Below are positions 35,539 to 43,974 of a stretch of 64,000 nt of DNA, piece after piece (position 1 is the first letter of the stretch; each line of letters starts with the position of its first letter). Position numbers and translations under genes: made by a program. The notes below the pieces were generated by a model. The model saw only the letters and a program-made list of their open reading frames with translations. It was not told the origin of the DNA and did not search any database. This DNA is from Lachnospiraceae bacterium (GTDB taxonomy: Bacteria; Bacillota; Clostridia; Lachnospirales; Lachnospiraceae), in contig JAFQCK010000146.1 in the NCBI GenBank assembly GCA_017416465.1, forward strand, positions 62,001 through 126,000. The letters run 5' to 3'.

Positions 35539-36327
35539 CTATTTTTCTACTCGTCCCTTACTGAACTGACTTATGTGTTCTTCCAGAACCATTCTCTTAC
35601 TAACCATATCCTCTGTAAACACTTTATCAATCAGATTAGGGTCCCAGTTTCCTAATTCAATTACGCTGAAACTTGCCGGATAATTAGATATTGCATTTTT
35701 TTGATAGTCCTTAACATATAAAATTGCATATATTTTTGCCCCTGCGTATACACTCTTATCAATATTGGCACTCGATAATTTTAAAATTTCTTCCTCATTC
35801 ACATAAATAAAAATCTTATCATCTATCCTTGCCTTAACTTTCTTACCGGATATTAAAACATAATCCTCACCATTCGGAAATGATATTCTTATGTCTATTA
35901 CACTTCCATCCAAAATCTCAGAATGTAATTCAACATTAGACAACATATGTAACCTTAAATCATCCGGTATTCTATCTTCATTAACCAACATATCCATATT
36001 AACCAGCACCCCTTTACTTACATTAACCTTTAACTCCTTGCCAATAACACTCTCTTTTTTTATTGTCTTTACAGATTCTTCTGCATATAAATTAACTTCA
36101 ACTAAATCCGCTTCGGATATTATATCCCCTTTTTTTAAATCTTTGCCAATAGCGTAAAACTTTCTTTCTGAATATATATTTGTTTTTTCACTATTTTTCG
36201 CATATTCACTCTCTAACAATTCATATTTTCCATTCAATATAAATAAGCCTATAACAGGAGGTATAACTCCCACTAAAATCCCTATTAATAATGTAAATAT
36301 AAATTGCTTCTTTCTATGCCAAATAAT
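35539..36327 (-). CDS. SAF-domain membrane protein (CpaB/RcpC-like), apparent ATT start
   Basis: The protein has 262 residues if started at ATT 36327. The N-terminal membrane helix is FIFTLLIGILVGVIPPVIGL. A SAF-type domain follows (about 55-120, FYAIGKDLKKGDIISEADLV, KGVLVNMDML), then a beta-rich C-terminal region, as in CpaB/FlgA-like proteins. The first standard start is GTG 36273, which would cut off half of the membrane helix. The strong GGGGAGGG site, overlapping the end of the upstream gene, is eight bases from ATT 36327. The frame is also in phase with the upstream gene, separated only by its TAA. A pilus or secretion role is inferred from SAF similarity only. Confidence 0.6.
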   Translation of the reverse strand: MIWHRKKQFIFTLLIGILVGVIPPVIGLFILNGKYELLESEYAKNSEKTNIYSERKFYAIGKDLKKGDIISEADLVEVNLYAEESVKTIKKESVIGKELKVNVSKGVLVNMDMLVNEDRIPDDLRLHMLSNVELHSEILDGSVIDIRISFPNGEDYVLISGKKVKARIDDKIFIYVNEEEILKLSSANIDKSVYAGAKIYAILYVKDYQKNAISNYPASFSVIELGNWDPNLIDKVFTEDMVSKRMVLEEHISQFSKGRVEK

Positions 36328-36330
36328 AAC

Positions 36331-36948
36331 TTATCCCTCCCCAATTGCTTTTTCTATCATATCTAAAATTCTTCTTTCAACCTTAAAAGGTGTTTCAACA
36401 TAAGGAATCTTATATATCTTTTCTCCTAATTCATTCTCAATCTCCTTAGCTTCAGTAACCGAACCGAATGAATACAAAATTCTCCACTTGGAATTTTTAT
36501 ATTTAGAAAAATAATTTTCGTACTCTTCCTTAAAATGAACATTTCTCCATAAAGTTGAAGAAATTATCAGATATCTAAAATCACAGAGTCCTGCTTCTAT
36601 TTTATACTTCATATAGCTGTTACCGACATCAATAATTATACAATCATAGTCCTTCAAAAAGATTTCTTCAAGAATATCCTTAGTTGCAGACGGATAATAT
36701 GTAACTTTATCCTTGACAAATGCCTTCTCTAGATTAATATCCCCTAATCCTTCACCTAAATTCATATAATCATTATCTTTATTAAAATCAACTAAAGCAA
36801 CTTTTTGTCTTAATAAATTAGCCCTATAGTTAGCTAAAAGAATACTAAAATGTGTAGCTCCAACTCTATGTTCAATTCCTGCCACAAATATCTTGTCGCA
36901 TTTCTTTAATTTTTGTTTCTTATACATTGCGGTCTTTTTCAAAACCAT
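36331..36948 (-). CDS. MinD/ParA-like (TadZ/CpaE-like) protein with variant P-loop
   Basis: The 205-residue protein has the SIMIBI fold. VAGIEHRVGATHFSILLANY lies where MinD/ParA proteins have KGGVGKTT, so both the signature Lys and the P-loop Lys are absent. DYDCIIIDVGNSYM aligns with Walker B and switch II. Its P-loop segment resembles the C-terminal part of the kinase fusion encoded just upstream (G-x4-x-G-x-THFSI in both). It may bind nucleotide weakly or serve as a partner. Middle gene of the kinase/P-loop/SAF trio. Confidence 0.6.
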   Translation of the reverse strand: MVLKKTAMYKKQKLKKCDKIFVAGIEHRVGATHFSILLANYRANLLRQKVALVDFNKDNDYMNLGEGLGDINLEKAFVKDKVTYYPSATKDILEEIFLKDYDCIIIDVGNSYMKYKIEAGLCDFRYLIISSTLWRNVHFKEEYENYFSKYKNSKWRILYSFGSVTEAKEIENELGEKIYKIPYVETPFKVERRILDMIEKAIGEG

Positions 36949-36973
36949 AAATTCACCCCATATTTCATCAAGA

Positions 36974-38284
36974 TTATCTATTACATCCCTGATTTTTCAA
37001 AATAAGATTCAATATTTTCTTATAAAAAATTCTTGAATCATTATTAAGTTTCAACGGATTAGCAAAATATGGCATATTAACTGCCTGACGTTCAGTCTTT
37101 CTGTCAAATCTTTTAAATCCTGCTTCATCCGAAAAATTCACGACATATATAACATTCATTTCACTACTTTGTTCATACATTAATTCACCAAAACTCTTTA
37201 TATCTGTAATCACCACAATCACAACGCCATCTCTAATATCGTCCCCTCTATACACTCCACCATCATAAATATGCATGCCCTCAAACTCACTTATATGCTC
37301 ATATATAAATCCACCATAATAGGGCCAAATCTCACATTTTTCATAATTAATTACACCTCTATGTTTAATACTATTTTTATCCAAATATTCTGTAAAACCT
37401 CTTCCATTCTCAGTCTCTATATAAACAGACTTTTCTTTTAATTCAGACAAAAATCTTGTAAAACCAATTGAAAAATGTGTAACCCCCGCATACTCTCTAC
37501 ATCCATACACATAAACCTTAATTCCTTTAGCTGATGTATCATTAACTGCATTATCACTATCTTCATATAAAATACATTGAGATAAATACTTTTTTACTAT
37601 GTCAGGATTAGCAATTCTATTAAAGTTATTACTTTCCATACACCCTGAAACAATAACGTTAATTAATTCCTTATCTTCTTCGAAAATATTCTTATGATAC
37701 TGATAAACCATCTGTATAAGTACGCCAATACCATATACATCAGTGGTAATGTCAGGTTCCATTAGATTAAGATGTTCCGGTGTAACATTGCTAACAGAAG
37801 CTCTGGCATCATTATCAAACTTATTACCTAATATTCTACAATTACCAAAATCAATCAAATATACTTTTCCTTCTTTTATCAATATATTCTCTGACTTTAA
37901 ATCATTGTATATTACGGGATTAGATTGCAACGAATGAATACCGGTAATAATATCACATATATCCACTATACATTTGATTAATTCAGCCTTAGTCCTTCGA
38001 ATATTTGTAATATATTCCATAAAAGTCTCTCCTTGTATATATTCTTCAATAATATACAAATACTTATCATCTTCTTCTACATCATATATTATCGGAATCC
38101 CTTTTATTACAGCATCCCTTAGTATGTTAATCTCGACAAAATAACTGTTAACATTAATTGGACTCTTCTCAATTCTTTTAACAACTCTTAGACTATCCAA
38201 CCCAATATGTCTTACAAGATATACTACCGATGTTCCCCCTCTTGCCAGTTCCCTTATTAACTCATATCTGTTATCAATAAAAAT
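36974..38284 (-). CDS. Ser/Thr protein kinase fused to a MinD-like domain, apparent ATT start
   Basis: The protein has 436 residues if initiated at ATT 38284. The frame there gives NRYELIRELARGGTSVVYLV, the glycine-rich loop, and RVVKRI with the ATP-binding Lys. Starting at the first standard codon, TTG 38200, would delete the loop. AAAGGAG lies seven to eight bases before the ATT. The catalytic loop is YNDLKSENI (about residue 128; HRD replaced by YND) and the metal site is IDFGN (about 145). After about 240 residues a second domain contains VYGCREYAGVTHFSIGF, a P-loop variant lacking the Lys. No membrane segment. First gene of the trio. Confidence 0.7.
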   Translation of the reverse strand: MFIDNRYELIRELARGGTSVVYLVRHIGLDSLRVVKRIEKSPINVNSYFVEINILRDAVIKGIPIIYDVEEDDKYLYIIEEYIQGETFMEYITNIRRTKAELIKCIVDICDIITGIHSLQSNPVIYNDLKSENILIKEGKVYLIDFGNCRILGNKFDNDARASVSNVTPEHLNLMEPDITTDVYGIGVLIQMVYQYHKNIFEEDKELINVIVSGCMESNNFNRIANPDIVKKYLSQCILYEDSDNAVNDTSAKGIKVYVYGCREYAGVTHFSIGFTRFLSELKEKSVYIETENGRGFTEYLDKNSIKHRGVINYEKCEIWPYYGGFIYEHISEFEGMHIYDGGVYRGDDIRDGVVIVVITDIKSFGELMYEQSSEMNVIYVVNFSDEAGFKRFDRKTERQAVNMPYFANPLKLNNDSRIFYKKILNLILKNQGCNR

Positions 38285-38364
38285 TTTTCTCTCTCCTTTC
38301 CATGTATCCGAGTAATGTAACGAACGATTAATTTCTAATCACCTTTTAATATGTCGTGTTTTGT

Positions 38365-38393
38365 ATTATATATCATCTCTTTTTAAATTGCAA
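38365..38393 (-). promoter_or_regulatory. Promoter of the kinase/P-loop/SAF operon
   Basis: TTGCAA, 17-base spacer, TATAAT on the minus strand, about 80 bases upstream of the ATT start. Confidence 0.75.
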
Positions 38394-38427
38394 CATCTAT
38401 TTTTGATTTTTTTGAAATATTTTTTCT

Positions 38428-38456
38428 TTGCATAATTAAGTCAGTTACGATATACT
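38428..38456 (+). promoter_or_regulatory. Promoter of mecA
   Basis: TTGCAT, 17-base spacer, TATACT, 36 bases before the mecA start. Divergent from the kinase operon promoter. Confidence 0.65.
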
Positions 38457-38491
38457 ATTAGACATATACTTTATATGGAGGTATAAAATTT

Positions 38492-39265
38492 ATGAAAATA
38501 GAACAAATAAATACTAATCAGATTAAATGCATATTAAATAAAAATGATTTATCCGCAAGAAACTTAGAAATAGATAGTCTTATTTATGGTACAGAACCTC
38601 TAAATTCTCTGTTCAACGAATTGATTAAATACGCAAAAGATAAATTTAATTTTATTACCGATAACACCCCAATAGAAATTGAAGCTATACCTATGCCTGA
38701 TGCATCTTTATTTATTACTATAACAAAAAATGATGAGCCCGATGAACTTGATACACGTTTTTCGAAATTTTCTCCTACTCCTGAAGATGTGGAAAATGCA
38801 ATCAAAGATACTTTTTCTTTAAAACAGGAAAAAATTAACAAAGCCAACGAAATTTTGAGTCTTTTATCGTCGTTTAAAGATGCATTACTGAATCAGGCTA
38901 TGCATGACAGTTCAGTTGGTCCACAATTTAAGAATCCTTCAACTAATAAAAAAACTACACCACAGCCAATCAATAGCGATATAAATTTGGTCTTTGCATT
39001 TGAAAATATGGACAAACTTATTTCTCTTTCAAAAATTCTTGTGACCAAATACATTGGTGAAAGCTCTATTTTCAAAAATAATGAAGAATATTATTTATTA
39101 ATAAATAACAACCCACATTCACCCGAAGAATTTAATCAGATATGTAATATAATCTGTGAATATGGGCGATACACCAATTTCAAAAAAAATCCTAAAGCAT
39201 ATTTGAATGAACATTATGAATTAATTTTATCCGAAGATGCATTGCAACAATTATCAACTATTTAA
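38492..39265 (+). CDS. mecA: Adaptor protein MecA
   Basis: The 257-residue ClpC adaptor has an N-terminal substrate-binding domain (about 1-90) matching MecA: MKIEQINTNQIKCILNKNDL, a LFNELIKYAKDKFNF helix, IEIEAIPMPDASLFITITKN. A variable linker (95-160) and a C-terminal domain (160-257) with NLVFAFENMDKLISLSKIL and YYLLINNNPHSPEEF follow. MecA delivers proteins such as ComK to ClpCP and disaggregates. Monocistronic, with promoter and terminator. Confidence 0.85.
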   Translation: MKIEQINTNQIKCILNKNDLSARNLEIDSLIYGTEPLNSLFNELIKYAKDKFNFITDNTPIEIEAIPMPDASLFITITKNDEPDELDTRFSKFSPTPEDVENAIKDTFSLKQEKINKANEILSLLSSFKDALLNQAMHDSSVGPQFKNPSTNKKTTPQPINSDINLVFAFENMDKLISLSKILVTKYIGESSIFKNNEEYYLLINNNPHSPEEFNQICNIICEYGRYTNFKKNPKAYLNEHYELILSEDALQQLSTI

Positions 39266-39266
39266 A

Positions 39267-39314
39267 AAAAGCTGTAAACCAAAGATATTCTTATACCTTT
39301 GATTTACAGCTTTT
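39267..39314 (+). terminator. Terminator of mecA, probably bidirectional
   Basis: Stem AAAGCTGTAAAcCAAAG with CTTTGaTTTACAGCTTT, followed by seven T on the plus strand and T-rich on the minus strand. It ends between the convergent mecA and DUF1858 genes. Confidence 0.85.
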
Positions 39315-39343
39315 TTTATTGTTCACTTTTTTAATATATCTTA

Positions 39344-39553
39344 TTACTGTTCACTTTTTTCAAGATAATCATTAATTTGTCCAATTAATTCATCTACATC
39401 AAGGCCATGAACCATTGCTGCTTCTTCAAGACTTTCGCCCTGTGCAGATGGACAACCTATACAATGCATTCCCGCACCCAAAAGAATAGGTATTATTCCG
39501 CCATCTATTTTAATAATATCACTAATAATCATTTCTTTAGTCACTTTTGCCAT
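39344..39553 (-). CDS. DUF1858 domain protein
   Basis: The 69-residue protein belongs to the DUF1858 family: TKEMIISDIIKIDGGIIPIL, then HCIGCPSAQGESLEEAAMVH and a C-terminal helix. The CxxC pair suggests redox or Fe-S/hybrid-cluster maturation, as in fused homologues. GGAGG lies before ATG. A 14-base direct repeat of its 3' end (TGTTCACTTTTTT type) follows the stop. Confidence 0.85.
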   Translation of the reverse strand: MAKVTKEMIISDIIKIDGGIIPILLGAGMHCIGCPSAQGESLEEAAMVHGLDVDELIGQINDYLEKSEQ

Positions 39554-39631
39554 CTTTATTACCTCCTAGACTAGAATTTCTACTTTCTATTGCTAATGTA
39601 TTATATAACACCCATAAACTATTTGCAATAT

Positions 39632-40918
39632 CTATGTCCACTCATTCTTTAACCAGTTATTTCTATTAATTAACCAGCTTCTTAAAAATTCAACATTTTC
39701 TTCATATGTACTCAACGGAATTTTTGAATTAGGTCCATATCTATAACTAACATCCCAAATAGTAAAATTATGTTTAAAATCCTCACCATAGATATTTATA
39801 ATATTATCTATCCTATTAACTCCAAGCTCGTTATCAGTTGTAAGATTCTCAATTAATGGCTGAATTTCGAAAAATCTATCAATCACTTTTTCTCTAAATT
39901 CAGGTATTTGCCAAAGGTACATAAACCATAATTCCTGGCAATAGAAACCGGCATAATTTTCTTCATGTTTTTCTATATTATTATATTTTTCATAATAATA
40001 GTAATCTACATTTCCTGCCGACAAATCATAATCCCATACCGGCCCCGCATATATCTTTCCTTCTTTTATGTAAAAATATGTTGAACTTGTAGCAAAATCC
40101 ACATCCTTAAACAATTCATTAAATACATAATAATCAACAAACGAATCAATATCAGCATATTCTTCTACGGCATCAATACCATACGCTATTGAATTTTCAA
40201 AATCATTAACAAACTTACTTATATTCTCTATCTCCTTATCCTTCCCCTCTTCTATCGTAAATATCAGCCCTGTATGCGTTGTAATTTTCATCTTATCTGA
40301 ATATTCATAATTAGGCTGAAGTTGTAATAAACAATCTCCTTCCGATAAATCTAAATCCACTTTATCTTTTCCTTCCGAAACCGGTTGACAAATTAAATAT
40401 AAACCTTGATCCTCTCCATTATAAAATAATTCTATATATTCGCATTTCGGTGTATAATCTAACCCCATATTCCTCGCAAAATCCATAGCAAGCATATTTC
40501 TCATTAATGTAGGATCAAATAGATTTGCAATCAAACACCATTTTTTAGAATTACCCATTCCTAAAATATTTTTTTTATCAGAAAATTTTATATTGTACGG
40601 AATTTTTGTACCGTATGCCGTAGTATGTCCTCTAACTTTAATCTTTCCATTTACAACCTCTATGTCTGAATACTGTTTACTTTCATCAACTATTTTTATA
40701 GAAGCTTCAACATATTCATCTCTATTCGGTATCAGCTTAGTATCAATATAAATCTTCGGAACAGCTATACCTTCATGATTATAATTTTTTTCTGCTATCG
40801 TAAATGGCACTTTCGTACTTTCTTCCATACTTTCACTTGTATTATCTTTTTTATAGTTTCCACAGGATATCAAAAAAATCATTATAATTGTTAATAACAC
40901 ATATAATTTTTTTCTCAT
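39632..40918 (-). CDS. CotH-family kinase-like lipoprotein
   Basis: The 428-residue lipoprotein has lipobox FLISC with Cys19. The CotH domain shows KIKVRGHTTAYGTKIPYNI, GMGNSKKWCLIANLFDPTLM, RNMLAMDFARNMGLDYTP, YIELFYNGEDQGLYLICQPV and the metal-site motif GPVWDYDLSAGN near residue 310. CotH proteins are atypical kinases; the spore type phosphorylates coat proteins. The lipobox suggests surface rather than coat location. The start is ATG 40918 (AAAGGAG eleven bases upstream) since ATG 40942 has no site. Confidence 0.8.
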   Translation of the reverse strand: MRKKLYVLLTIIMIFLISCGNYKKDNTSESMEESTKVPFTIAEKNYNHEGIAVPKIYIDTKLIPNRDEYVEASIKIVDESKQYSDIEVVNGKIKVRGHTTAYGTKIPYNIKFSDKKNILGMGNSKKWCLIANLFDPTLMRNMLAMDFARNMGLDYTPKCEYIELFYNGEDQGLYLICQPVSEGKDKVDLDLSEGDCLLQLQPNYEYSDKMKITTHTGLIFTIEEGKDKEIENISKFVNDFENSIAYGIDAVEEYADIDSFVDYYVFNELFKDVDFATSSTYFYIKEGKIYAGPVWDYDLSAGNVDYYYYEKYNNIEKHEENYAGFYCQELWFMYLWQIPEFREKVIDRFFEIQPLIENLTTDNELGVNRIDNIINIYGEDFKHNFTIWDVSYRYGPNSKIPLSTYEENVEFLRSWLINRNNWLKNEWT

Positions 40919-41014
40919 TAAAGGTCTTTCTCCTTTATACATCTTTTGATTTCGTATATTATAACAGAAACTTTACAACAAAAAAAGTTAAAATATATGC
41001 ATTTATTTTAGAAC

Positions 41015-41043
41015 TTGAATAGTTTATACAATTGTATTAAAAT
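41015..41043 (+). promoter_or_regulatory. Promoter of the ferredoxin gene
   Basis: TTGAAT, 17-base spacer, TAAAAT, 40 bases before the start codon. Confidence 0.65.
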
Positions 41044-41083
41044 AAGGATAGCAAAAAAGCAAAATCTAAAGGAGGATTTATTC

Positions 41084-41254
41084 ATGGCACACGTAATTAA
41101 CGATGGTTGTTTAATGTGTGGTGCTTGTGCAGGTGCTTGTCCTGTTGGCGCTATCTCAGAAGACACAGACAAATATGTAATTGATGCAGATACATGTATC
41201 GACTGTGGAGCTTGTGAAGCAGGTTGTCCTGCAGGAGTTATCTCTGCTGAATAA
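41084..41254 (+). CDS. 2[4Fe-4S] ferredoxin
   Basis: The 56-residue clostridial-type ferredoxin has two CxxCxxCxxxCP motifs: CLMCGACAGACPVGAI and CIDCGACEAGCPAGVI. It carries low-potential electrons in fermentation or hydrogen metabolism. AGGAGG lies eight bases before ATG. A longer in-frame TTG at 41015 overlaps the promoter and is rejected. Confidence 0.95.
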   Translation: MAHVINDGCLMCGACAGACPVGAISEDTDKYVIDADTCIDCGACEAGCPAGVISAE

Positions 41255-41307
41255 TTCATATTATTAAACACAAACATATTAATAATCATTTCAGATTATT
41301 AGACCGG

Positions 41308-41347
41308 ACTGTCGCACATAAGACTTGTTCTTATATGCGACAGTTTT
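41308..41347 (+). terminator. Bidirectional terminator between ferredoxin and MerR genes
   Basis: Stem ACTGTCGCAcATAAGA with TTATaTGCGACAGT, followed by TTTT on the plus strand. It overlaps the MerR stop codon by two bases, and a smaller TAATAATC/GATTATTA hairpin precedes it. Confidence 0.75.
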
Positions 41348-41993
41348 ATGTTCCAAAGCTTTTTATTTTGGCTAATATACCTTTTTTGTCCTTTTGTCGT
41401 TCTTTTCCTAAAATCTGATGATTTCTAATAGTTTCATCCAATTTTTTAAATCTTTCTTCCTCCTGTTTTTCTCTTATATGCATTAAATAGTCCATCTCTT
41501 TAATTACATTATCAGAAACAATATCACTTACTTCTTTTCCCAACAATCCGGTATTTTCTCTCAAGGCATTCGATACAACCTCATTAATAATCGCCTGAAA
41601 TTGCTCTAATTTGTATTTATTTTCTTGTGTTTTTGACAAATTGTCTGCTTCATATACTTTTGGAAATTCTATTTTATCGCAGAAATCTTCCTCAGAAACT
41701 TCCGTTATTTTCCCAAATAATTCTTCCTTGAGTGTTTCAATATCACCCTCACCTGATTTCTCCATTTCTATGAGTTCCGGAATCATTATTTTAATTGCTT
41801 TTAATTGAAATCCTGCATCTTTTAACTCTTTTATTTTTTTAAATAAATTTATATAGAAATCAGTATAATATCTATGTCCCATTTCATTTCTGGGAATATC
41901 TATTCCTAATTCATCTTCCCAATATCTAAGAACATGTGACTCTACTTCAACTATTTTTGCAGCATCAGAAATAATATATCTTTTATCAATCAT
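41346..41993 (-). CDS. MerR-type HTH protein
   Basis: The 215-residue protein has an N-terminal MerR winged helix (about 6-75): IISDAAKIVEVESHVLRYWE, HRYYTDFYINLFKKIKELKD, FQLKAIKIMIPEL. A long Glu/Lys-rich helical region follows (about 80-215), typical of clostridial MerR-like proteins of unknown target. No Cys cluster for metal sensing. It sits downstream of dnaB with a terminator between, so it is probably expressed separately. Confidence 0.75.
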   Translation of the reverse strand: MIDKRYIISDAAKIVEVESHVLRYWEDELGIDIPRNEMGHRYYTDFYINLFKKIKELKDAGFQLKAIKIMIPELIEMEKSGEGDIETLKEELFGKITEVSEEDFCDKIEFPKVYEADNLSKTQENKYKLEQFQAIINEVVSNALRENTGLLGKEVSDIVSDNVIKEMDYLMHIREKQEEERFKKLDETIRNHQILGKERQKDKKGILAKIKSFGT

Positions 41994-42056
41994 CTATAAT
42001 CTTCCCCTTTTTGTATTTTCTCCGTTAAAGCAAACAACTTATAATAACAGTTTAAA

Positions 42057-42101
42057 CAAATCATACCACATTAAAAGTTTCCTCTCAATGTGGTATGATT
42101 T
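42057..42101 (-). terminator. Terminator of the gdpP-rplI-dnaB operon
   Basis: Perfect 15-bp stem AAATCATACCACATT with AATGTGGTATGATTT, starting five bases after the dnaB stop. Followed by TTTGTTT on the minus strand. Confidence 0.8.
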
Positions 42102-42105
42102 ATTT

Positions 42106-43443
42106 TTATATTTTTTCCGGTGAGTAATTGGCGAATTTTGTATAATTCGGTAACCAAACAAGCTCCACCGTACCAATAGGGCCATTACGTTGCTTAGCGA
42201 TAATTACTTCCGCTATACCCTTCTTTTCACTTTCTTTATTATAGTAATCATCTCTGTATAAAAACATTACTACGTCAGCGTCCTGCTCAATCGCTCCTGA
42301 CTCTCTAAGGTCAGATAACATCGGACGTTTATCATCTCTTTTCTCCACAGCTCTACTAAGCTGCGACAATGCGACTACCGGAACATTCAATTCTCTTGCT
42401 AATGACTTAAGAGATCTCGAAATTTCAGAAATCTCCTGTTGTCTGGATTCAACCTTTCCACCTGCCGTCATAAGCTGAAGGTAGTCAATTATTATTATTC
42501 CTAAATTATGTTCAAGTTTATATTTTCTGCATTTAGATTTTAACTCACCAATCGAAATACCCGGTGTATCATCTATTATAAGATTAGAATTTCCAATTAT
42601 ATTTGCACTTTCTATCAACCTTTCCCAATCACTATCTTCCAAATCACCTGTTCTGATTTTTTGCGAGTCCACTTTAGATTCCAATGCAAACAAACGATTT
42701 ACCAACTGCTCCTTTGACATTTCCAAACTAAATATTGCTACCGTTGTATTCTTTCTAAATGCCATATATTGCGCAATATTAAGCTCAAATGCCGTCTTAC
42801 CCATAGATGGTCTGGCCGCAATAAGTATCAAATCTGAATTCTGAAATCCTGATGTTTTATAGTCCAAATCAATAAAACCTGTAGGAATACCAGTAACCGT
42901 TCCCTTGGTTTTTGATACTTTTTCTATCTTTTCCATAGCGCTTATTACTACATCTCTGATTGGTACATAGTCATCGCTTTCCTTCGCCTGAACAAGATTA
43001 AATACTTTTTTTTCAGTCTCTTCTAAAATAACATCCAACTTCTCTTTTCCAAGATAACAGGTATTTGTAATCTCTTCAGTAGCTTTAATTATATTCCTTA
43101 ATTTAGACTTTTCTTTAACAATTCTTGCATAATATTTAACATTAGCTGATGTCGGTACGGATGCAAGTAAATCTCTTAAGAATTCAACACTGCTAAGTTC
43201 TGCCGGAACATCCATTTGACCCAATTTATTCTGTAATGTAAGCAAGTCTATAGGACTCCCCTCAGAATATAAATCCGTCATCGCCTTGAATAAAATTCCA
43301 TATTGATTACCATAAAAATCATCAGCATTTATCATTTCACTAGCTGTTACAACAGCCTCTTTATCCATAAGCATCGAGCCTATTACGGATTGTTCGGCCT
43401 CAACACTATGTGGCAAAGTTCTTCTAATCAACGCTTCGTCCAT
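42106..43443 (-). CDS. dnaB: Replicative DNA helicase DnaB
   Basis: The 445-residue hexameric helicase has an N-terminal domain (about 10-110: LPHSVEAEQSVIGSMLMD) and a RecA-like C-terminal domain with Walker A AARPSMGKTAF (near 208), AIFSLEMSKEQL, IIIIDYLQLM (Walker B) and SRSLKSLARELNVPVVALSQ. It unwinds DNA at the fork with DnaG. It follows rplI as in Bacillus. GGAGG lies seven bases before ATG, supplied by a short palindrome-bearing repeat end. Confidence 0.97.
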   Translation of the reverse strand: MDEALIRRTLPHSVEAEQSVIGSMLMDKEAVVTASEMINADDFYGNQYGILFKAMTDLYSEGSPIDLLTLQNKLGQMDVPAELSSVEFLRDLLASVPTSANVKYYARIVKEKSKLRNIIKATEEITNTCYLGKEKLDVILEETEKKVFNLVQAKESDDYVPIRDVVISAMEKIEKVSKTKGTVTGIPTGFIDLDYKTSGFQNSDLILIAARPSMGKTAFELNIAQYMAFRKNTTVAIFSLEMSKEQLVNRLFALESKVDSQKIRTGDLEDSDWERLIESANIIGNSNLIIDDTPGISIGELKSKCRKYKLEHNLGIIIIDYLQLMTAGGKVESRQQEISEISRSLKSLARELNVPVVALSQLSRAVEKRDDKRPMLSDLRESGAIEQDADVVMFLYRDDYYNKESEKKGIAEVIIAKQRNGPIGTVELVWLPNYTKFANYSPEKI

Positions 43444-43450
43444 ACTTTTC

Positions 43451-43474
43451 CTCCATTTCGAAGCGATTTATCGC
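43451..43474. repeat. Short type B repeat end carrying the dnaB ribosome site
   Basis: CTCCATTTCGAAGCG resembles CTCCATTCCGAAGCG of the 4934-5087 element. It is followed by a GCGAT-TT-ATCGC palindrome. On the minus strand it provides AATGGAGG ahead of dnaB. The full element is absent. Confidence 0.45.
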
Positions 43475-43479
43475 ATTTT

Positions 43480-43926
43480 CTATTCTTCTACAACTTTTAC
43501 AGCTAACTCTCCAACTACTTCCTGATGAAGTTTAAGTTTCACTATATGTGTTCCAAGTGATTTAATAGGCTCATCCAAAAGCATTTTCTTTTTATCAAAT
43601 TCAAGATTTAGCTGTTTCTTAATTGCTTCAGCTATCTCTTTACTTGAAACTGAACCAAATACCTTTCCGCCTGCACCTGTCTTAATTTTCACAGTAACAC
43701 TTTTATCCTTTAAATCTTCTGCTAATTTTTTAGCACTATCAAGTCTTTCTTGCTCTAATTTTGCATTATTTGCATTTTTTAACTTCAAATCATTAAGATT
43801 TTTAGGAGTTGCCTCTATTCCAAGATTTTTCTTAAGCAAACAATTTCTTGCATATCCGTCATTTACTTTTACAACCTGACCTTTTTTTCCTACAGATTTT
43901 ACATCTTCTAACAAAATAACTTCCAT
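43480..43926 (-). CDS. rplI: Ribosomal protein bL9
   Basis: The 148-residue protein has an N-terminal domain [20 protein letters not shown] with [13 protein letters not shown], a connecting helix (45-75) and a C-terminal domain with [19 protein letters not shown]. It binds 23S rRNA at the L1 stalk base. Between gdpP and dnaB, the conserved Firmicute order. Confidence 0.97.
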   Translation of the reverse strand: MEVILLEDVKSVGKKGQVVKVNDGYARNCLLKKNLGIEATPKNLNDLKLKNANNAKLEQERLDSAKKLAEDLKDKSVTVKIKTGAGGKVFGSVSSKEIAEAIKKQLNLEFDKKKMLLDEPIKSLGTHIVKLKLHQEVVGELAVKVVEE

Positions 43927-43974
43927 AATAATTTGTTTTCCTTTCCATAAAATTCTAATTTCTAATCAAACTCA

